DNA of 64,000 nt from Bradyrhizobium sp. 190 (GCF_023073415.1 NZ_JADPJL010000065.1:124001-188000), one strand, 5' to 3'. Shown: positions 25,365 to 33,731, numbered from the stretch's first letter. Numbers and translations: made by a program. Notes: generated from the sequence alone by a model not told the origin.

Positions 25365-25862
25365 ATGAATTTCGCTTTGACGGTTGCGCGGCTTTGCATT
25401 GGCGGCCGCTTGTTGATGTCGCTGGCCGCGGCATCCGCCGTGCTCGTTACCCTCTGCGCCAATCCGCCCGCGAGGGCCGCGAGCGTTCAGCCGCTAGAGA
25501 TCGTCACCAAATCAGGCGTGCAGGTGTTCTCGGTCGAGATGGCGACGACGGAGGAGGAGAAGACCCAGGGGCTGATGTACCGGAAGGAGTTACCGGACGG
25601 TAAGGGCATGCTGTTCGACTTCTCGCCGGAGCAGCAGATCTCGATGTGGATGAAGAACACCTACATCTCGCTCGACATGATCTTCATCCGCGCCGACGGT
25701 CGCATCCTGCGAATCGCCGAAAATACCGAGCCGCTCTCCACCAAGATCATCTCCTCGGGGGGATTAGCCAAGGGTGTGCTCGAAGTGATCGCGGGCACGG
25801 CGCAAAAGTATGGAATTCAACCCGGCGACCGGGTGGCGCACCCGCTCTTCAACAAGCGCTGA
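25365..25862 (+). CDS. DUF192-family exported protein
   Basis: The 165-residue protein has a signal peptide (LMSLAAASAVLVTLCANPPA, cut after ARA) and a DUF192 domain: VFSVEMATTEEEKTQGLMYR, GMLFDFSPEQQISMWMKNT and SLDMIFIRADGRILRIAENT. The family is exported and of unknown biochemical role. ATG 25365 was chosen; a GTG 12 bases upstream would also work. Confidence 0.88.
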   Translation: MNFALTVARLCIGGRLLMSLAAASAVLVTLCANPPARAASVQPLEIVTKSGVQVFSVEMATTEEEKTQGLMYRKELPDGKGMLFDFSPEQQISMWMKNTYISLDMIFIRADGRILRIAENTEPLSTKIISSGGLAKGVLEVIAGTAQKYGIQPGDRVAHPLFNKR

Positions 25863-25925
25863 ACCTTCCAGATCGCCTTGATGGCCGGGGTTTAAGCGTG
25901 TATCGACGCATTCCCAGCATCGGAT

Positions 25926-26002
25926 CGGGGTATAGCGCAGCCTGGTAGCGCGGCAGTTTTGGGTACTGCAGGTCGTTGGTTCGAATCCAGCTGCCCCGAC
26001 CA
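25926..26002 (+). tRNA. tRNA-Pro(UGG), integration target of the downstream element
   Basis: Acceptor stem CGGGGTA/TGCCCCG, anticodon loop with TGG, T loop GGTTCGAATCC, encoded CCA; 77 bases. The last 48 bases plus 16 more are duplicated at 43597-43660, so the gene was reconstituted by the inserted element. Confidence 0.97.
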
Positions 26003-26018
26003 ATAAAATCAATGACTT
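25955..26018 (+). repeat. attL: 64-bp repeat, 3' part of tRNA-Pro
   Basis: Identical, base for base, to 43597-43660. It begins inside the tRNA anticodon arm (AGTTTTGGGTACTG...) and ends 16 bases past the CCA (AATGACTT). The flanking bases differ on both sides, so the repeat limits are exact. Confidence 0.95.
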
Positions 26019-26051
26019 AGAATAGATCCCAAGAACTGATTTTCTTACAAA

Positions 26052-26070
26052 TCGCCACCGGGTAGCCACC
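26052..26070 (+). repeat. Candidate integrase arm site, left copy
   Basis: A 19-base segment made of two GCCACC units 11 bases apart matches 43443-43461 at 17 of 19 positions in the same orientation. One copy lies 34 bases inside attL, the other just upstream of the integrase gene, as expected for arm-type or Xis/Int sites. Confidence 0.55.
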
Positions 26071-26254
26071 AGCCGGTAGGTGCCGAGCGGAAACGATCGG
26101 CCGCGAAAAATATTTTTCGGAACGCCCCGCTTTTTGCGCGGGAAATCGGTATTTTACTTTTGTACTCGGTGCTATGGGCGCCGGTTGCCGCTGACGGACA
26201 CTGCACGGCGCGAGCCGGTCCGGGCGTTGCCTTCCTCCCACATCGGGAGACTCC

Positions 26255-26470
26255 ATGAATTTCCTATCAATCGACGATGTTGCGGCGCTGACCGGCCTGT
26301 CACCCTCGACGCTGGCCAAGAAGCGTATGGCCGGGGCAGGTCCGGCCTTCTTCAAGCTCGGTCGGACCATCAAGTATGCCGCCGCCGATGTCGACGCGTG
26401 GATAATGACCCGGCGCCGAACCACAACTTGGGCCGACAACACCCAGCAGAGCGGCGCCCAAGCCGCCTAA
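26255..26470 (+). CDS. AlpA/HTH_17-type DNA-binding protein (excisionase-like)
   Basis: The 71-residue product is a MerR-type winged helix: FLSIDDVAALTGLSPSTLAK, then FFKLGRTIKYAAADVDAWI. Such proteins act as excisionases or as activators of integrase in satellites and islands. As the first gene inside attL it is well placed to control excision. AT-rich leader 26019-26254 holds its promoter. Confidence 0.8.
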   Translation: MNFLSIDDVAALTGLSPSTLAKKRMAGAGPAFFKLGRTIKYAAADVDAWIMTRRRTTTWADNTQQSGAQAA

Positions 26471-26770
26471 AGCACGATCGGCCCCTCTGCCGAGAGCTCT
26501 GTTCCGCCCGGAAGACAACATTCGATTTTCGGAGTGGCTTGCTAATGCCAACTTGTCATTTGAAGTAAACCCGCACGATCAATCCGCCGCCATGTGGGCC
26601 GCCGCCAGCCCAGATCAATTCGCTCAGGCGCGTGAAGCCGGTAACGCCCGAACCGTGCGGCGCCACTGTCTTCCGATGCGGCTGGCCATATTTATTTGTA
26701 CTGCGCTTTTAGTGAGTGGGCCACCAAACTCGTACTAGTCGATAGCAAACCAAATGGAGGAGAGGACTTT
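26471..26770. other. Intergenic stretch in the element
   Basis: About 300 bases without a convincing gene. Short frames are not protein-like. Confidence 0.3.
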
Positions 26771-26956
26771 ATGGGTAACAAAGCAAGACGTCGCGCCTGG
26801 GTGCATCGTGTGATGCAAGATCCACGGATGACGGATCTCCACCGGCAACTCGCGCTAACGATGGTCGAGATGGACCGCCGCGGATTCGTTTTGTGCGAGC
26901 TGGACGGTGAATTATTTTTCGAGCCAAAACCGCAATACGCGGCCAGCCTCAAATAA
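26771..26956 (+). CDS. Small hypothetical protein (61 residues)
   Basis: ATG 26771 follows GGAGAGGA. The product is basic at the start (MGNKARRRAWVHRVMQDPRM) with a C-terminal FVLCELDGELFFEPKPQYAA. No family recognised; early-region gene of the element. Confidence 0.6.
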   Translation: MGNKARRRAWVHRVMQDPRMTDLHRQLALTMVEMDRRGFVLCELDGELFFEPKPQYAASLK

Positions 26957-26999
26957 CCCAGACCCCGGGACACCGGCTAACATTGTAGGAACTACATTT

Positions 27000-27224
27000 T
27001 TGAAAATCACTGAATTCAGACCCTCCCGCAGTAGCGGGAAACAACTTGGCACGTTTGACGCCGAGGTAGCGTCCGGTGTGCGGGTTCTTGATCTTACCCT
27101 GATCCGCAAGCCTGACGGTAGCTATCGGGTATTCGGCACGAATGTCAGGTTTGATATCGGCGTTGCGAACGATCTCGCCAGAGCAGCGGTAGCGATGGGG
27201 GGCAGTAGCCGTGGCGGACAGTAA
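27000..27224 (+). CDS. Small hypothetical protein, TTG start
   Basis: From TTG 27000 (AGGAA upstream) the 74-residue product begins LKITEFRPSRSSGKQLGTFD and has a beta-rich look (VRVLDLTLIRKPDGSYRVF). It vaguely recalls SpoVG-like folds; not assigned. It overlaps the start of the Rep-like gene by 14 bases. Confidence 0.6.
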   Translation: MKITEFRPSRSSGKQLGTFDAEVASGVRVLDLTLIRKPDGSYRVFGTNVRFDIGVANDLARAAVAMGGSSRGGQ

Positions 27225-28527
27225 AATCCAGAAGACGGGCGGATTGCTGGATCAATGGATGCTCCTTAGTGAGATCATAGCCGACAAGCGCACCCGCAAG
27301 ACTCACATTCAAGTCGCCCAGATTGTTATTGACCGCCAAAAGCACGAGCACGGTAACGGCCGAGCCAGTGTGCGCTATATTGAGCGTGCCACCGGCCTCT
27401 CGAAATGGCGGATCGGAAAGTCCACGGCAGAACTAGCCGAGTGGGGCTACTTCACAAGACGTCCAGGCATTGGGACGCGCCCATCGGAGTTCACCCCGGT
27501 CTCATGGCCTAGTGTCCGAGTCCAGAGGGACACTAGCGAGTTGGTGCTAGTGTCCGAGTCTGGAGGGACAGGGTGTCCGAGTCCAGAGGGACACTACGAG
27601 CCGCTAGTGTCCGAGTCTGGAGGGACGAATCCTGCTTACGTAGACGGCTTACAAGCCGGCCTACGTGAAGCAGAATCATCTGTCGGCGCGGCTACGCCGC
27701 CCCACGCTGCTGGCCTGTCGGCCGCGTCGGGGGAAACGCCGCCAGGTAGGGAGAGCGCGCCCAATTCCCCTGCCGATAGTTTCACCGAGCTATGGAATGC
27801 CTTCAATCTGAAGCTGACGAATACCAAGCCGAAGGCCAAGGCGGCATATGAGAAGCTGTCGCCGGATGCTGGCCTGCACGCCGCCATGGTTGAGGCAGCG
27901 GCGCGGCTGCATGCTCATTATGAGGAGCACGCCACCGAGCGGCGGTATCGCATCCAGTGTCACAACTGGATTAATGCGCGCGGTTGGGAAGATGATTTGC
28001 CGATTGTCTACGCCGACGCCAAGGGCGCAGCTATCAGCAAGACGCGCGGTAGCGCCAAGCCAACCCCCGGCAAGCCTGCAACCGGCAAGGCCGCGAAACC
28101 CGGCTGTGCGTTCCCGGCCGGGGAGACATGCATCACCATCACCGAGTCCATACTGTCGGAAACCCATACGAGCGGCATGCTGATAATCACTGGCAATGAT
28201 GAGGCCGGCGAGGAATACATCCATACGGTTCCAGTTAAGCACCATAAGGAGGAGGTGCAGAATGCCGGGCAGAAGGAGAAGGATAGTATCGTCACCGCTG
28301 CGGGGTTCTTCTTTCAGATTGATGACCCGGCAAATCTCATCGGCAGGCGAATTGTCGCGCTTGTGGATGGTGGCGAGCTAACGTGGCACGAGCCGAGCGG
28401 TGGCCAGCCCGAGCCCGAGCCCGAGCTGGTGGAGCCGCCGCCACCAAAGCGCCGCATGACTATCGAGGAGCAACAGGCCGAGTACGACGCTTGGTTTGAG
28501 GCCCAACTTGAGGACAAGGCAGCATGA
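27211..28527 (+). CDS. Replication-initiator-like protein with iterons inside its gene
   Basis: The 438-residue protein (GTG 27211) has an N-terminal winged-helix segment (about residues 45-90: ASVRYIERATGLSKWRIGKS, then TAELAEWGYFTRRPGIGTRP) like phage O-type replication proteins. A low-complexity linker follows (residues 100-190), encoded by four iteron-like repeats, then a helical C-terminal region with FTELWNAFNLKLTNTKPKAK and an acidic tail. The DNA layout (N-terminal binding domain, then origin repeats within its own gene) matches lambda O. The function is inference; no nuclease, primase or helicase motif was seen. Confidence 0.6.
   Translation: MADSKIQKTGGLLDQWMLLSEIIADKRTRKTHIQVAQIVIDRQKHEHGNGRASVRYIERATGLSKWRIGKSTAELAEWGYFTRRPGIGTRPSEFTPVSWPSVRVQRDTSELVLVSESGGTGCPSPEGHYEPLVSESGGTNPAYVDGLQAGLREAESSVGAATPPHAAGLSAASGETPPGRESAPNSPADSFTELWNAFNLKLTNTKPKAKAAYEKLSPDAGLHAAMVEAAARLHAHYEEHATERRYRIQCHNWINARGWEDDLPIVYADAKGAAISKTRGSAKPTPGKPATGKAAKPGCAFPAGETCITITESILSETHTSGMLIITGNDEAGEEYIHTVPVKHHKEEVQNAGQKEKDSIVTAAGFFFQIDDPANLIGRRIVALVDGGELTWHEPSGGQPEPEPELVEPPPPKRRMTIEEQQAEYDAWFEAQLEDKAA
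27512..27628 (+). repeat. Four iteron-like repeats inside the rep-like gene
   Basis: Four 22-bp units start at 27512, 27550, 27573 and 27607. Units 1 and 3 share GTGTCCGAGTCCAGAGGGAC plus AC; units 2 and 4 have CTGG for CCAG and diverge at the last bases. Each has GTGTCC/GGACAC-type inverted arms. Spacings of 38, 23 and 34 bases put the repeats in two different reading frames (VSESGGT versus CPSPEGH), so the DNA and not the protein is conserved. Confidence 0.85.
27638..27666. repeat. Inverted repeat next to the iterons
   Basis: ACGTAG-a-CGGCTT then AAGCCG-gc-CTACGT: two nested perfect 6-bp arms around a 2-base centre, ten bases after the last iteron. It may be part of the origin. Confidence 0.65.
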
Positions 28528-28690
28528 GCACCGGGGAGGGCGGCCCGACTCTCCGCGAATTTTGCCAGCCGACACCGGCCGCCCCCAAGCACGCGTTATC
28601 CCGCAAGTTTTGAAAATGTGTGCAGCCGGAAACCGGCCACACCAAGACCCCGACAAGGGGCAAGATACAGCAGGTCACGAGAGATAACCC

Positions 28691-29638
28691 ATGAAACGCA
28701 CCCCACTCGAATCTCGCCTTGCCCGCGCAGGCCGTCGCTCAGACCTGCGCGCTCTGCAGGACTACGCCGCGCCACCGACAACGTCGGCCTGGATGCCGGC
28801 GAATGATAACGAGGTCGGCAACACCCAGATTGATCGGATCGTGGAGATCCGGCCATCACCCGACGAAATGGTTCGGCTCGCCGCGAAGGACGCCATTCGC
28901 GCCCACGACGGCTATGGGCCGATCGCGCCGCAGGAGCTTAATGCGCCGATGCGGGCGCGCCTGCGCCTCGATGCTCGCGGCCAGATCACACAATGGCTGG
29001 GCGGCGACAACAGATGGCATGAAACCGCGGAGCTGTTTAGGCAACCGAAAGGTAAGCGTCGCAAGACCGACGAGGAGCGGCAGGCGGACAACGAACGGCA
29101 CCTTGCCATTCGCGGGAGCGGTGGGTTTCCGGCGGCGTCGACGTATCGCGAGCGCGGCGGCGAGGGTCAAGACTATCGGCGCAATCGCGCGGCTCGCTGG
29201 GCGCAGACACTATCCGCATGCAACGATAACAGGCGCCGGGAGATTGACCGCCTTGGCGTCGGCGGCGGGCACGCGTTCGGGGAGGCCTGGGCCAATGCGG
29301 GTTTGCCGCCGGCCTGTCGTATTCCAAGGTACGTGACGGCCATCGCGCCGGGCGCAGAATTTCTTGGATATCGGCAGCACCGCAATGTCACTGCGACACC
29401 CGGCAGCTTTGTCGGCCCCGCGAGCGGTCCCGAGGACACCATTATTGCGACAATGGACGCGCCGCAAGCCGCTGCCGCGCTGGCTGCCCATGCGGTGGTG
29501 TTGGAGGCTAGCCTGGATGGCCTCACGGCCCGCGAGATCGCCGCAGCTAATGGGTGGGGCAATGCGAAGGCCGGCGAGCGGAAGGCCGTGGCGGCGCAGG
29601 ACAGGGCGCTGGAGGCGCTGGCTAATTTGGCTGCGTAG
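28691..29638 (+). CDS. Hypothetical protein of the element (315 residues)
   Basis: The product is hydrophilic and Arg/Ala-rich, with a charged middle (QPKGKRRKTDEERQADNERH) and a helical C-terminus that includes a helix-turn-helix-like LTAREIAAANGWGNAKAGER. No recognised domain. It follows the rep-like gene on the same strand and is probably in the same early transcript. The gap before it can encode a 29-residue peptide overlapping the rep stop (28524-28613), not called. Confidence 0.65.
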   Translation: MKRTPLESRLARAGRRSDLRALQDYAAPPTTSAWMPANDNEVGNTQIDRIVEIRPSPDEMVRLAAKDAIRAHDGYGPIAPQELNAPMRARLRLDARGQITQWLGGDNRWHETAELFRQPKGKRRKTDEERQADNERHLAIRGSGGFPAASTYRERGGEGQDYRRNRAARWAQTLSACNDNRRREIDRLGVGGGHAFGEAWANAGLPPACRIPRYVTAIAPGAEFLGYRQHRNVTATPGSFVGPASGPEDTIIATMDAPQAAAALAAHAVVLEASLDGLTAREIAAANGWGNAKAGERKAVAAQDRALEALANLAA

Positions 29639-29814
29639 TCCCTACCTGCAAGTGGGGCCGTATTCAATTGTAGGGATGCTGATCCCGACGTGACGTGCAC
29701 CTCTAACGCCGGTTTCGGCCGGCGTCCTTTTTCCGATGACCGCGGAAGTACCGGCGTTGGTTTTTATTTAGCCCATCAATCGCAACTTTTAATCATGAAA
29801 GGAGAGCGGCCCCA

Positions 29815-30348
29815 ATGGCCACGCTCAACAATACGCTCGACGCAATCGAGCGTCACGTCGGGATACAGCGCTCGCGGAGCACCGGCATTGCGCGACGACT
29901 GCAGGAAGCTGAACTTTTGCCCTCCGGCAGTCCCGGCGTCCCTCCCCATTTGGATCAGGCAGACGTGTGCCTGCTGCTGGCGGTCCTCATGAGCGCACCG
30001 AAACTGCACGAAGCAGTTGATCATGCGCGCGCGTATGCGGGGATGACACCTGGTGGCGCGGTGTTGTCAGCCGCCACACCGGATAGCATTCCGCGTTCGG
30101 CGCTCGAATTTCTGGAGTTGAAATCCGAGATCGCTCTCGGTGGGTCACCCGACGCCGTCGATGACGTTCGTGGCCACCGCTTCGAATTCGTGCACGGTTG
30201 GCGTGAGCTCTCCGCGCACACTCCAGAAGGAACGGTGACCCGCTTCGTTTTGCCGGGCGCGCTCGCAACGCATCAGCAGGCGCCGCATCGCATCGCTGGT
30301 CTGGTGAAGGGCGATGCATTTGTAAATCTCATGAAGGAAATTTTTTGA
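29815..30348 (+). CDS. Hypothetical protein, first gene of the packaging-like operon
   Basis: ATG 29815 follows GGAGAGC. The 177-residue product has an N-terminal segment resembling small DNA-binding regulators (TLDAIERHVGIQRSRSTGIA) and a soluble remainder. It overlaps the next gene by one base (TGATG). An AT-rich promoter-like stretch lies at 29750-29800. Confidence 0.65.
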   Translation: MATLNNTLDAIERHVGIQRSRSTGIARRLQEAELLPSGSPGVPPHLDQADVCLLLAVLMSAPKLHEAVDHARAYAGMTPGGAVLSAATPDSIPRSALEFLELKSEIALGGSPDAVDDVRGHRFEFVHGWRELSAHTPEGTVTRFVLPGALATHQQAPHRIAGLVKGDAFVNLMKEIF

Positions 30349-30932
30349 TGGCTATTTTGAAGAAAACCGCGGCCACCGAGCCGTATCGCATCCCGTCATT
30401 GGCAGATGCCAGCCCTGAACACGCTGCGCTGCTGGCTAAACAGGAAGATTTGAGCGATCGATACCGCAAATTGAACGCTGAGCGCACAAAACTTCGCGGC
30501 GAAATCGCAGCCGAGAAAGAAGCCGGGGGTCAACGTCTCTCGCCTGACGTGGCTGCGTTGCTCGGCGACGCTCCGGACAGCCTGACAATGCTGATGCAGC
30601 GGCAGCGTGAAGTTGCTGGCGAGATGGCCACGATCGAGGCCGGACAAGAGGTGATTATTCGGCGCCTTAATGAGTCCAGAAACGTCGCGAGCAAAGTCGT
30701 TTGCGACACTGTGCGTCAGGAATACCAACGGCGCCTCGGAGCGGTGTGTGACGCTGCCAAGGCTCTGGAGGCTGCACGCGAACATCATGACGCGCTGTTG
30801 GACGATATCGAGCGCGAGGACGTGCGGCTCGACTATTTGAGGCCGGTTCGAGCGTTCTTCTTGGGCGATCGACGCGACGGCAAGGTTAGCTATTTCTTGA
30901 AGGAAGTGAAGGAGGCCGGTCACAATGTTTGA
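30348..30932 (+). CDS. Coiled-coil protein of the packaging-like operon
   Basis: The 194-residue product has long charged helices (HAALLAKQEDLSDRYRKLNA; AKALEAAREHHDALLDDIER). Phage scaffold or head-associated proteins can look like this, and the prohead protease is two genes downstream, but there is no diagnostic motif. Confidence 0.65.
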   Translation: MAILKKTAATEPYRIPSLADASPEHAALLAKQEDLSDRYRKLNAERTKLRGEIAAEKEAGGQRLSPDVAALLGDAPDSLTMLMQRQREVAGEMATIEAGQEVIIRRLNESRNVASKVVCDTVRQEYQRRLGAVCDAAKALEAAREHHDALLDDIEREDVRLDYLRPVRAFFLGDRRDGKVSYFLKEVKEAGHNV

Positions 30933-31107
30933 ACGTGCAGATAGGCGCGAGGCGAGGCCAAGTCGCAAAATCCTCTATCGAGGCAAGCCGCTTAGCGTGA
31001 CCGATCCCGATCCTCTCGCCATCGCTCGCGTACTTCGAAAGAACTCCAAACAGAAAAAGCGAATTGCGCGGCTTGAGGCGGCGGAGGCGAAAGTTGCCCG
31101 GGGCTAA
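30925..31107 (+). CDS. Small basic hypothetical protein
   Basis: The 60-residue product (MFERADRREARPSRKILYRG) is highly basic, ending in a helix (KKRIARLEAAEAKVARG). It overlaps the genes on both sides (8 and 14 bases), so it is translated as part of the operon. Confidence 0.6.
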   Translation: MFERADRREARPSRKILYRGKPLSVTDPDPLAIARVLRKNSKQKKRIARLEAAEAKVARG

Positions 31108-31651
31108 CTTTGAAACGAGGAACACGGACGCTCCCGATACGACCAATGGTCTAATTCGAGGCTATGCCGCTGTTTTTCAGTCGCCCGAAATCATCGCCGG
31201 CCAATTTATTGAGCAGATTGCACCTGGAGCATTTTCGGAAACGCTGAAGCAAGGCGATGTACTCGCCTTGCTAGCCCATGATTGGTCCAGAGTTCTCGGG
31301 CGCCAATCGGCGGGCTCGTTGCGATTGAAGGAGGACGGAGTCGGACTTGCCTTTGAGCTTGATGCCGACTTAACCACGCCGTCTGGTCAGGAAGTATTCG
31401 GAACGGTCAAGCGTCGCGACGTCCATGGTTGCAGTTTTGGTTTCATAGTGCGTGAGGAGTCGTGGACCGACGATGGCGATCTGCCGATGCGAACGCTCAT
31501 TCGAATTGATCTCAGGGAGGTTTCCATTTTAGCCAACCCTGCCTATACAAAAACCGTAGCGTGGGTATCGCAACGCGCCTCCAACAACGCGGCCGCCCAG
31601 CGGCGGATAGCGGCCAGGCGCGCGGCGATGCGCGTCAGGGGCATGCTGTAG
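31094..31651 (+). CDS. HK97-type prohead protease (U35/S78 family), TTG start
   Basis: The 185-residue protein shows the prohead protease pattern: IRGYAAVFQSPEIIAGQFIE, IAPGAFSETLKQGDVLALLA, the catalytic His in LLAHDW, VKRRDVHGCSFGFIV with the catalytic Ser, and RIDLREVSILANPAY. In phages it removes scaffold during head maturation. The TTG at 31094 (GGAGG six bases upstream) gives a family-like start; an ATG at 31064 adds an Arg-only tail. No capsid gene follows, which is odd for a phage but seen in reduced elements. Confidence 0.88.
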   Translation: MPGANFETRNTDAPDTTNGLIRGYAAVFQSPEIIAGQFIEQIAPGAFSETLKQGDVLALLAHDWSRVLGRQSAGSLRLKEDGVGLAFELDADLTTPSGQEVFGTVKRRDVHGCSFGFIVREESWTDDGDLPMRTLIRIDLREVSILANPAYTKTVAWVSQRASNNAAAQRRIAARRAAMRVRGML

Positions 31652-31747
31652 GGGTGGGGGTGTTCGCGGGTCTGGGAACTTTTCGCCTTAGCTACCGGAT
31701 GCCCCCAGTTTTACACGCATCTGCAATTCAGACCCCCAGGGCAAATT

Positions 31748-32113
31748 TTGGCACGACCACGAAAACCTACCGCGAAAGCGCGCGTTGAAGGGCGACACCT
31801 TATCAATGCTGGCCGCTACAAACGCAACGAGCCGACTGCCGACGCCATCGGTGACCCGCCGAAGTGGCTGACGGAGCCGCAAGCCGTGGCCTGGCGCGAA
31901 TTCGCTGGCGAGCTGCCTTGGCTCAACACCTCCCACCGCTGCATCGTGGGAATCGCATCAGTGCTTAGGGCGCGACTTGCCTCAGGCCATGAGGTTGGCA
32001 CCAAGGCGCTTTCGCTATTGCGGCTGTGCCTGTCCAGCATGGGCGCGACGCCTGCGGACGCCAGCAAGGTGTCGTGGGCACCGGAAGAAGAGCCCGACGA
32101 CTTGCTCGATTGA
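31748..32113 (+). CDS. P27-type phage terminase small subunit, TTG start
   Basis: The 121-residue protein matches the P27 family by order of features: MARPRKPTAKARVEGRHLIN, DPPKWLTEPQAVAWREFAGE and near the end LCLSSMGATPADASKVSW. Small terminases choose the DNA that is packaged. No large terminase is present, so it could work only with a helper phage's enzyme, or be a relic. It is shorter than typical family members. Confidence 0.78.
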   Translation: MARPRKPTAKARVEGRHLINAGRYKRNEPTADAIGDPPKWLTEPQAVAWREFAGELPWLNTSHRCIVGIASVLRARLASGHEVGTKALSLLRLCLSSMGATPADASKVSWAPEEEPDDLLD

Positions 32114-32188
32114 CGCGCACGCAGGGGCGCGGATCAGGGTGGGCCGGCTTAGGGCGGTCTGATTTTATAATCCACACAGGAGTTTTAC

Positions 32189-32479
32189 ATGATCCTCACG
32201 ATCGAGGAAGCCGGCGCCCAGGCCGGAATGCAGGCCGCGGAATTGTACAAAGCCGGCGCGCGGGATGGCGTGCATGAAGCCGTCCGGCGCATTCTTCCGG
32301 ATGCAGTTAAGGCCGCCGAAGCCGAGGCGGAGAATTTTCGGGACAGCGATTCAGAGGATGAAAACCCTACGGTCAGGACCCGTAAGCAAGAGGTTGTGTC
32401 ATGCAGCGTCGCCGATCCGCCCCCCACACCTTTGAAGACAACATTGCAGCCGAGAAAGCCAAGCTGGAGGCCCAACTAG
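32189..32479 (+). CDS. Hypothetical acidic protein
   Basis: ATG 32189 follows AGGAG. The 96-residue product has an Ala/Glu-rich helical start (ILTIEEAGAQAGMQAAELYK) and a proline-rich tail overlapping the next gene by 79 bases in another frame. Function unknown. Confidence 0.55.
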   Translation: MILTIEEAGAQAGMQAAELYKAGARDGVHEAVRRILPDAVKAAEAEAENFRDSDSEDENPTVRTRKQEVVSCSVADPPPTPLKTTLQPRKPSWRPN

Positions 32480-32601
32480 CGGGGCTCAAACCTGGACTCC
32501 AGATGGACGCGCTCCGCAAGAAGATCAGGCAACTTGATACCGCGTCCCATATGGCCGAGTGGCTTTCGTCGCCGGGACTTCAGCCGCCAAAGGCTTTTTG
32601 A
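32401..32601 (+). CDS. Small hypothetical protein (66 residues)
   Basis: The product (FEDNIAAEKAKLEAQLAGLK, then QMDALRKKIRQLDTASHMAE) is an amphipathic helical protein with AAGAGG upstream. Its composition is more protein-like than the overlapping 3' end of the previous gene. Confidence 0.65.
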   Translation: MQRRRSAPHTFEDNIAAEKAKLEAQLAGLKPGLQMDALRKKIRQLDTASHMAEWLSSPGLQPPKAF

Positions 32602-32664
32602 AACCTTGACGCCCGCTTGTTCCTAGGTCCAAAATTAGGGAACCCAAAAAGCGGGACATCGGCG

Positions 32665-32844
32665 ATGAAGGACTATTTGGCGCGAGTCGAAAAGCTCCGG
32701 ACAGACGCCGCCGAATGCGCTCTGATCCGCGACCTCGCAACGGACCAAGCCAAGCGCGACCTGTTTGACCGCCTCCACAGTCATCTCACGGTCCTCGCGG
32801 ACCAAGTTGAACTGGAGATGATGCACCGAAACACGGGGACCTAA
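32665..32844 (+). CDS. Small hypothetical protein (59 residues)
   Basis: From ATG 32665: MKDYLARVEKLRTDAAECAL ... FDRLHSHLTVLADQVELEMM. A short helical protein. Its stop lies within the stem of the terminator that follows. Confidence 0.65.
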   Translation: MKDYLARVEKLRTDAAECALIRDLATDQAKRDLFDRLHSHLTVLADQVELEMMHRNTGT

Positions 32845-32868
32845 GGCCGCCAATAGGCGGCCTCTTTC
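32844..32868 (+). terminator. Rho-independent-type terminator
   Basis: AGGCCGCC-AATA-GGCGGCCT, a perfect 8-bp stem, followed by CTTTC. It begins on the last base of the preceding stop codon. Confidence 0.65.
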
Positions 32869-32887
32869 ACGGTTGGGCTTGCAGGCA

Positions 32888-33018
32888 TCTGAATGAGAAA
32901 CGACCCCGGCACCTTGGAAGGAGTCGCGCCGGGGCCGTCATTCCAATGCGCCATGCTGGAAAGCTTCTGGCGCCAGAATCAACACTCCTAGCGACCTCCC
33001 GTTCCCATGCGCGCTGGA
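32888..33018 (+). repeat. Structured intergenic repeat, copy 1
   Basis: About 130 bases share blocks with 34005-34135: TCTGAATGAG, a GC-rich hairpin (CCCCGGC ... GCCGGGG), GCCGTCATTCCAATGCGCC, and a CGCGCTGGA end. No frame crosses it. It may encode a small RNA or be a packaging or regulatory site. Confidence 0.5.
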
Positions 33019-33223
33019 GGGGGGCCGGTTCGTTTTTTGGCGGCGAATACTTCAAGTCGCCATCTTTGGGCTGTTCATTTTTTCAGTCGTCTCGGCGTCT
33101 ATGTTGATACTGAACGCTGGCAGCTAGCGCCAACACAGTGCCTGATCGGCCAGCACCATCTTTTCGGAATCGCGGCTGGATCACCGGGTTTATTCGTGGG
33201 GTAAACATGGAGAGGGATGTTCC

Positions 33224-33382
33224 ATGTGGACGCTGTTGATGCCGGTCGCAGCCGCATTGATAACAACGATTGTCGTCCTCGGCCTCTTTAAAGCCGCGGG
33301 ATTGAAGCGCGTGGAGGATCTTATACCCCCTCCGCAGGAGGACGAATGGGACCGTCTCCGAAACTACAAACGCCAAGATTGA
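33224..33382 (+). CDS. Small single-span membrane protein (52 residues)
   Basis: The product starts MWTLLMPVAAALITTIVVLG, one membrane helix, then a charged tail (PPPQEDEWDRLRNYKRQD). Too short for standard ORF cut-offs. Possibly a spanin- or holin-like accessory of the element, but there is no specific evidence. Confidence 0.55.
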   Translation: MWTLLMPVAAALITTIVVLGLFKAAGLKRVEDLIPPPQEDEWDRLRNYKRQD

Positions 33383-33617
33383 GTCTGGAGAGTTTAGCCA
33401 GTCGGTACTGTCCGTTTGACCCTTGGTGTTCTACGTAGAATTACGGAGTGCCGTAATTTCGATTTTTGTTCCATCCGGAACTGCAAATCAGATAAGCAAA
33501 TCAGGAACGTTTGTTCACTTCGTAACTTAAACTCGCTCAGTGGAGTGAGACCATGAACTATTTCAGCAGCACTCAATTTACAGGTCCCATCCCCCAACAT
33601 CCAGTTATCCCTTGCAA

Positions 33618-33731
33618 ATGCGGGCTCAGCCCAGACTCGTCGGGAAGATGTTGGATACCCGGCACGGTAGGACCGTCCGTATGTTCGAATGCGAGTGCGG
33701 CGCGCGAAGTTGGACCGAGCATAAAGAGTAA
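33618..33731 (+). CDS. Tiny Cys-containing protein (37 residues)
   Basis: MRAQPRLVGKMLDTRHGRTV then RMFECECGARSWTEHKE: the C-terminal half resembles half of a zinc ribbon (one CxC pair). A longer overlapping frame from 33553 is less protein-like. A hairpin terminator starts at its stop. Confidence 0.6.
   Translation: MRAQPRLVGKMLDTRHGRTVRMFECECGARSWTEHKE

Noticed and set aside
27512..27628. CRISPR array
   Set aside because: Four 22-bp units with 1-16 base spacing inside a coding frame, with inverted arms and no cas genes, fit iterons rather than CRISPR.
28524..28613. 29-residue peptide overlapping the rep-like gene stop (ATGA)
   Set aside because: The overlap is suggestive, but the composition is not protein-like and no other evidence supports it.
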